Shown here one piece after another: positions 6,994 to 8,916 of a DNA stretch of 8,916 nt. This stretch comes from Rickettsiales bacterium. Lineage in GTDB: Bacteria; Pseudomonadota; Alphaproteobacteria; Rickettsiales; UBA1997. The position numbers were made by a program, and so were the translations under genes. The stretch covers positions 1-8,916 of the forward strand of contig JALQXY010000124.1 in NCBI GenBank assembly GCA_023262945.1, written 5' to 3'. Position 1 is the first letter of the stretch. Each line of letters starts with the position of its first letter. The notes under the pieces were generated by a model that saw only the letters and a program-made list of their open reading frames with translations, did no database searches and was not told the DNA's origin.

Positions 6994-8379
6994 TTAGCAT
7001 GAGTTATCAAGAATTACTCTGTAATTATTCTTCACAAAATTCAGTTTTTTATAATCTTTTGTATTGGATTCATCTATTAAATCATCATCTTCTTCGTCGC
7101 CGCATACAGGCATTATTAACTCTTTTAACTCTTTTTTTGACTTATCAATATTAATGCCATGATTTATTTCATAAAATTCTTTATATAATAAATCTTTCAA
7201 AAATCCATAAATATATTTTATCACATTCTCTCCGCATTTTCCCACCATCAATACCGAACCTGTCCTGAATATCATAAATGATACTTTTGTATATTCTTCT
7301 CTATAAGATTGTCTCTCCTTATCCTTATTAGACTCTAAAAATGGTGGTAATTCTCCAGTTTGAACGAAAAGACTATCCATATCGAGTTTATAATAAAATT
7401 CGCACTGTATTCCCGGATAAGAACATGTATCAAAACTGCTCTTAATATTATATTTGTTTTTTAAGAGATAATACAGACGTTCTCTGTCAATATTGAATCC
7501 ACAATTGAAATTACTGTTTATTAGAACATTCTGCATTTCATCTTTTTTATATGTAATCGTCTCGTTTCCAGGTATCATCTTTAAAAATCGGATAAGAAGG
7601 TCTAGAGTTTGAAATAACAATGCGTCTTCTTTTACACCTGGGATTTCCAGTTTTCCGGTATTAAACATCTTAACATGGACTTCTCTATATACATCCTGGA
7701 ACTTCACTCTCATTATAATAACAACGCAATTATAGAACGCACTCTTCTCTTTAGTCTTTTTACTAATAATGTCTTTCTTACACATTCCAACACTGATTTT
7801 CTTAATATCCTTAAACTCTTTTTTCTTTCTTGTCTGTGTAATAGGGCCTTTCGTCGATGAATATACTTTTTCTTCGCTTTTGATTGCTCCGCTTTTGATT
7901 GCTTCGCTTTCGCTTTTTATTGCTTGCTTATTGTCGCTTACTGGTCGCTTTTTATATACAGGCGTATTGACATATTGCTCCGCACTAGTAGTGCTTATCA
8001 TGGAATTCATCTGCGCGTAGATATCGGTAGTATGAGAAACCACGTTTTTCTTAGAACTACTAATATTGAATACTTGATAATAATATTCTCTCTCCAAAAA
8101 TCCCTCAAGTTCTTCCAATTCTTCTTTAGTATATAGAATAATTTTCATCTGTTTCTTAATCATTCCTTCATCCTCGATATGATATTCTAAGATTGGGAGT
8201 TTCCAAAATATATCATATAGGTCCATATCCCTATCAAGATAAGTAATCTTTGTTTTTGTGGAAATATATAGACTCCCACATTTAGGAACTTTTAACAGTT
8301 CTGTAGGATTAAGGGATTTGGTGGTATCGATTAGTCTATCGTATTTTAAGAAATTCTCCCATTCTACATTAATATCCAT
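6994..8379 (-). CDS. TATA-box-binding-protein-like transcription factor of giant-virus type
   Basis: The 461-residue product looks like the TBP-like proteins of NCLDVs (mimivirus-type and relatives), which probably guide the viral RNA polymerase to promoters. The N-terminus (about 30-97) has PKCGSLYISTKTKITYL and FWKLPILEYH, a region I associate with these viral proteins. A Ser/Lys/Glu-rich linker (about 105-195) follows. The TBP fold is at about 196-405 and shows two repeats. Repeat 1 contains VKMFNTGKLEIPGVK (236-250), matching the FxSGKxxxTGAK element of TBP. Repeat 2 has NSNFNCGFNIDRERL (288-302), SYPGIQCEFYY (320-330), like the PELFPGLIYR strand, and FMIFRTGSVLMVGKC (368-382), the second SGK-type element. 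The tail is acidic (CGDEEDDDLIDE). There are no introns. Canonical TBP is far shorter outside its core, which argues against a cellular gene. ATG 8379 keeps the whole N-terminal region. Confidence 0.85.
   Translation of the reverse strand: MDINVEWENFLKYDRLIDTTKSLNPTELLKVPKCGSLYISTKTKITYLDRDMDLYDIFWKLPILEYHIEDEGMIKKQMKIILYTKEELEELEGFLEREYYYQVFNISSSKKNVVSHTTDIYAQMNSMISTTSAEQYVNTPVYKKRPVSDNKQAIKSESEAIKSGAIKSEEKVYSSTKGPITQTRKKKEFKDIKKISVGMCKKDIISKKTKEKSAFYNCVVIIMRVKFQDVYREVHVKMFNTGKLEIPGVKEDALLFQTLDLLIRFLKMIPGNETITYKKDEMQNVLINSNFNCGFNIDRERLYYLLKNKYNIKSSFDTCSYPGIQCEFYYKLDMDSLFVQTGELPPFLESNKDKERQSYREEYTKVSFMIFRTGSVLMVGKCGENVIKYIYGFLKDLLYKEFYEINHGINIDKSKKELKELIMPVCGDEEDDDLIDESNTKDYKKLNFVKNNYRVILDNSC
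7874..7925 (-). repeat. 15-nt tandem repeat coding AIKS(E/G) units in the TBP-like gene
   Basis: On the + strand TCGCTTTTGATTGCT (7874-7888) is followed by a copy with one change (7889-7903) and by a degenerate third unit up to about 7925. On the coding strand these give AIKSE, AIKSG and AIKSE in the disordered linker before the TBP core (about residues 153-169). The period is a multiple of three, so length changes would keep the frame. Confidence 0.75.
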
Positions 8380-8567
8380 ATTTGTTTTGTCTTGTTGGAT
8401 AGTTAATAATTATTTATCCGTCTTATTTCTAAATATATTATATTCAATTTTAATGTGGGGTCATCAGACATATGTTTATTAATAAATGTTATTTACACTT
8501 ATTAATAATTATGTAATATTTATGTAATTATTTTGTTATTCATGCCACTTATTTAATGAGATATTAA
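8380..8567. promoter_or_regulatory. AT-rich spacer upstream of the TBP-like gene
   Basis: No gene is visible in these 188 nt. They include a perfect palindrome TTTATTAATAAA (8475-8486) and two copies of TTATGTAAT 11 nt apart (8509-8517 and 8520-8528). The spacer must hold the promoter of the TBP-like gene and the 3' end of the ORF at 8568-8843. The palindrome could act as a transcript-end hairpin, as known in mimiviruses, but is short and A/T only. Confidence 0.35.
8444..8451 (-). promoter_or_regulatory. AAAATTGA octamer upstream of the TBP-like gene
   Basis: AAAATTGA, the known early-promoter element of mimiviruses and relatives, lies on the coding strand 64 nt before the ATG at 8379, within the spacing known for that element. 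The same octamer also occurs in argS (3556-3563), in the ABC ATPase gene (6070-6077) and on the - strand at 344-351, 1268-1275 and 2336-2343. Its presence alone is therefore weak support in DNA this rich in A and T. Confidence 0.3.
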
Positions 8568-8843
8568 TTATATATTAGTTTCAGTATTACGTGCTTCTAT
8601 AAATCTAGTTTCATAATGCGCCCGCAAACGATTAGTAATAGTTGAGTCAAAATCATAAAGACTTGCGGGTGAATCCATTACTCTATACCAAACTTCAGAA
8701 CCTTTACTATATATTTCCGATATTGGTGTTCCAAAATTATCAGACCCATCTACATGAATATCCCAATCGGATTTGTCACTAATCCAATATTTTTGTGTGC
8801 TTTTAGCATAATCAGCTATTAAATCTAATATTTTCAATAACAA
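8568..8843 (-). CDS. Unrecognised 91-codon ORF lacking an ATG start
   Basis: The frame is open from about 8864 to TAA 8570-8568. The first usable start is TTG at 8843; the only ATG is internal at residue 56 (VMDSP), and ATT or ATA codons lie just upstream. The product has ordinary composition for a folded soluble protein, with many Trp, Tyr, Asp and Ser (KYWISDKSDWDIHVDGSDNF, EVWYRVMDSPASLYDFDST), no membrane segment and no motif I can name. There is no Shine-Dalgarno before the TTG, and the 73 nt beyond are nearly pure A/T, like an intergenic spacer. It could be an intact gene with a non-ATG start, a 5'-truncated pseudogene, or an exon. Whether it is viral or bacterial is open. Confidence 0.5.
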   Translation of the reverse strand: MLLKILDLIADYAKSTQKYWISDKSDWDIHVDGSDNFGTPISEIYSKGSEVWYRVMDSPASLYDFDSTITNRLRAHYETRFIEARNTETNI

Positions 8844-8916
8844 TTGTAATATATGAATTAGATTTTATAATACCATTTAAATTTAATTGTGAATTATTTA
8901 TAGTATATGTTATATT

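Larger units (their letters stand above)
6747..8916. other. Putative giant-virus (NCLDV)-derived segment
   Basis: This segment carries a viral-type TBP-like gene, two unrecognised ORFs, tail-to-tail packing with a 1-nt gap, and an almost G/C-free spacer. Hand counts of sample lines give about 30-34% GC against about 25-30% for the left genes. None of its ORFs shows a clear bacterial Shine-Dalgarno. The left limit is placed after the last repeat shared with the bacterial side (ends 6746); a run of nine A (6759-6767) lies at the presumed join. Whether this is an insertion, a lateral transfer or an assembly chimera cannot be told from the window. Confidence 0.55.

Noticed and set aside
6994..8379. 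TBP-like gene as a host-protist nuclear gene
   Set aside because: It has no introns and a long N-terminal region typical of NCLDV proteins, and its core is far from the very conserved cellular TBP. A viral origin fits better, although a viral insert in a protist genome remains possible.
7675..8482. Four + strand ORFs of 61-83 codons
   Set aside because: All but the last part of the rightmost one lie antisense to the TBP-like gene; they are Leu/Phe/Ser-rich shadows with no start signals.
1..8916. CRISPR array, tRNA, rRNA, transposase or integrase genes
   Set aside because: I found no regularly spaced repeats, cloverleaf sequence or mobile-element enzyme; nothing visible explains how the viral segment would have integrated.

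Overview
The window is AT-rich and has two parts that do not look as if they belong to the same genome. Positions 1 to about 6746 read as a chromosome segment of an intracellular alphaproteobacterium, most likely a Rickettsiales-type endosymbiont. The reasons are the very low GC (about 25-30% by hand count of sample lines), an MsbA-type exporter, argS followed directly by a one-TM SPOR-domain protein (an alphaproteobacterial arrangement), and long AT-rich intergenic gaps. Positions about 6750 to 8916 are slightly richer in GC (about 30-34% in sampled lines). They carry a gene for a TATA-box-binding-protein-like factor of the kind encoded by nucleocytoplasmic large DNA viruses (NCLDV, giant viruses). 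No bacterium is expected to have one.

Left part. A possible gene tail on + ends at 60, followed by a strong 11-bp hairpin (100-126) that could stop transcription from both sides. On the - strand, the exporter gene (517-2289) overlaps by 4 nt (ATGA) a 58-residue basic protein gene (344-520); these form a two-gene operon. A 228-nt divergent region with a perfect inverted repeat (2370-2387) separates it from the + strand pair argS (2518-4299) and the SPOR-domain gene (4299-5075), which overlap by 1 nt. After a weak terminator-like structure, a perfect TATAAT lies 10 nt before the ATG of a double-ATPase ABC protein (5173-6555), which suggests a leaderless mRNA. Stem-loops and a degenerate repeat, related to one in the first 250 bases, follow that gene up to about 6746.

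Right part. A 70-codon + ORF (6780-6992) of unknown function runs tail to tail, one base apart, with the TBP-like gene on - (6994-8379). An extremely AT-rich spacer of 188 nt and an unrecognised - strand ORF without an ATG (8568-8843) complete the window.

The bacterial genes are housekeeping functions: lipid export, arginyl-tRNA synthesis, cell-envelope/division peptidoglycan binding and an ABC ATPase. The TBP-like gene belongs to viral transcription initiation. The main question is whether the junction near 6747-6780 is a real transfer of giant-virus DNA into an endosymbiont that shares a protist host with the virus, or a chimeric assembly from such a mixed sample. The sequence alone cannot decide this.
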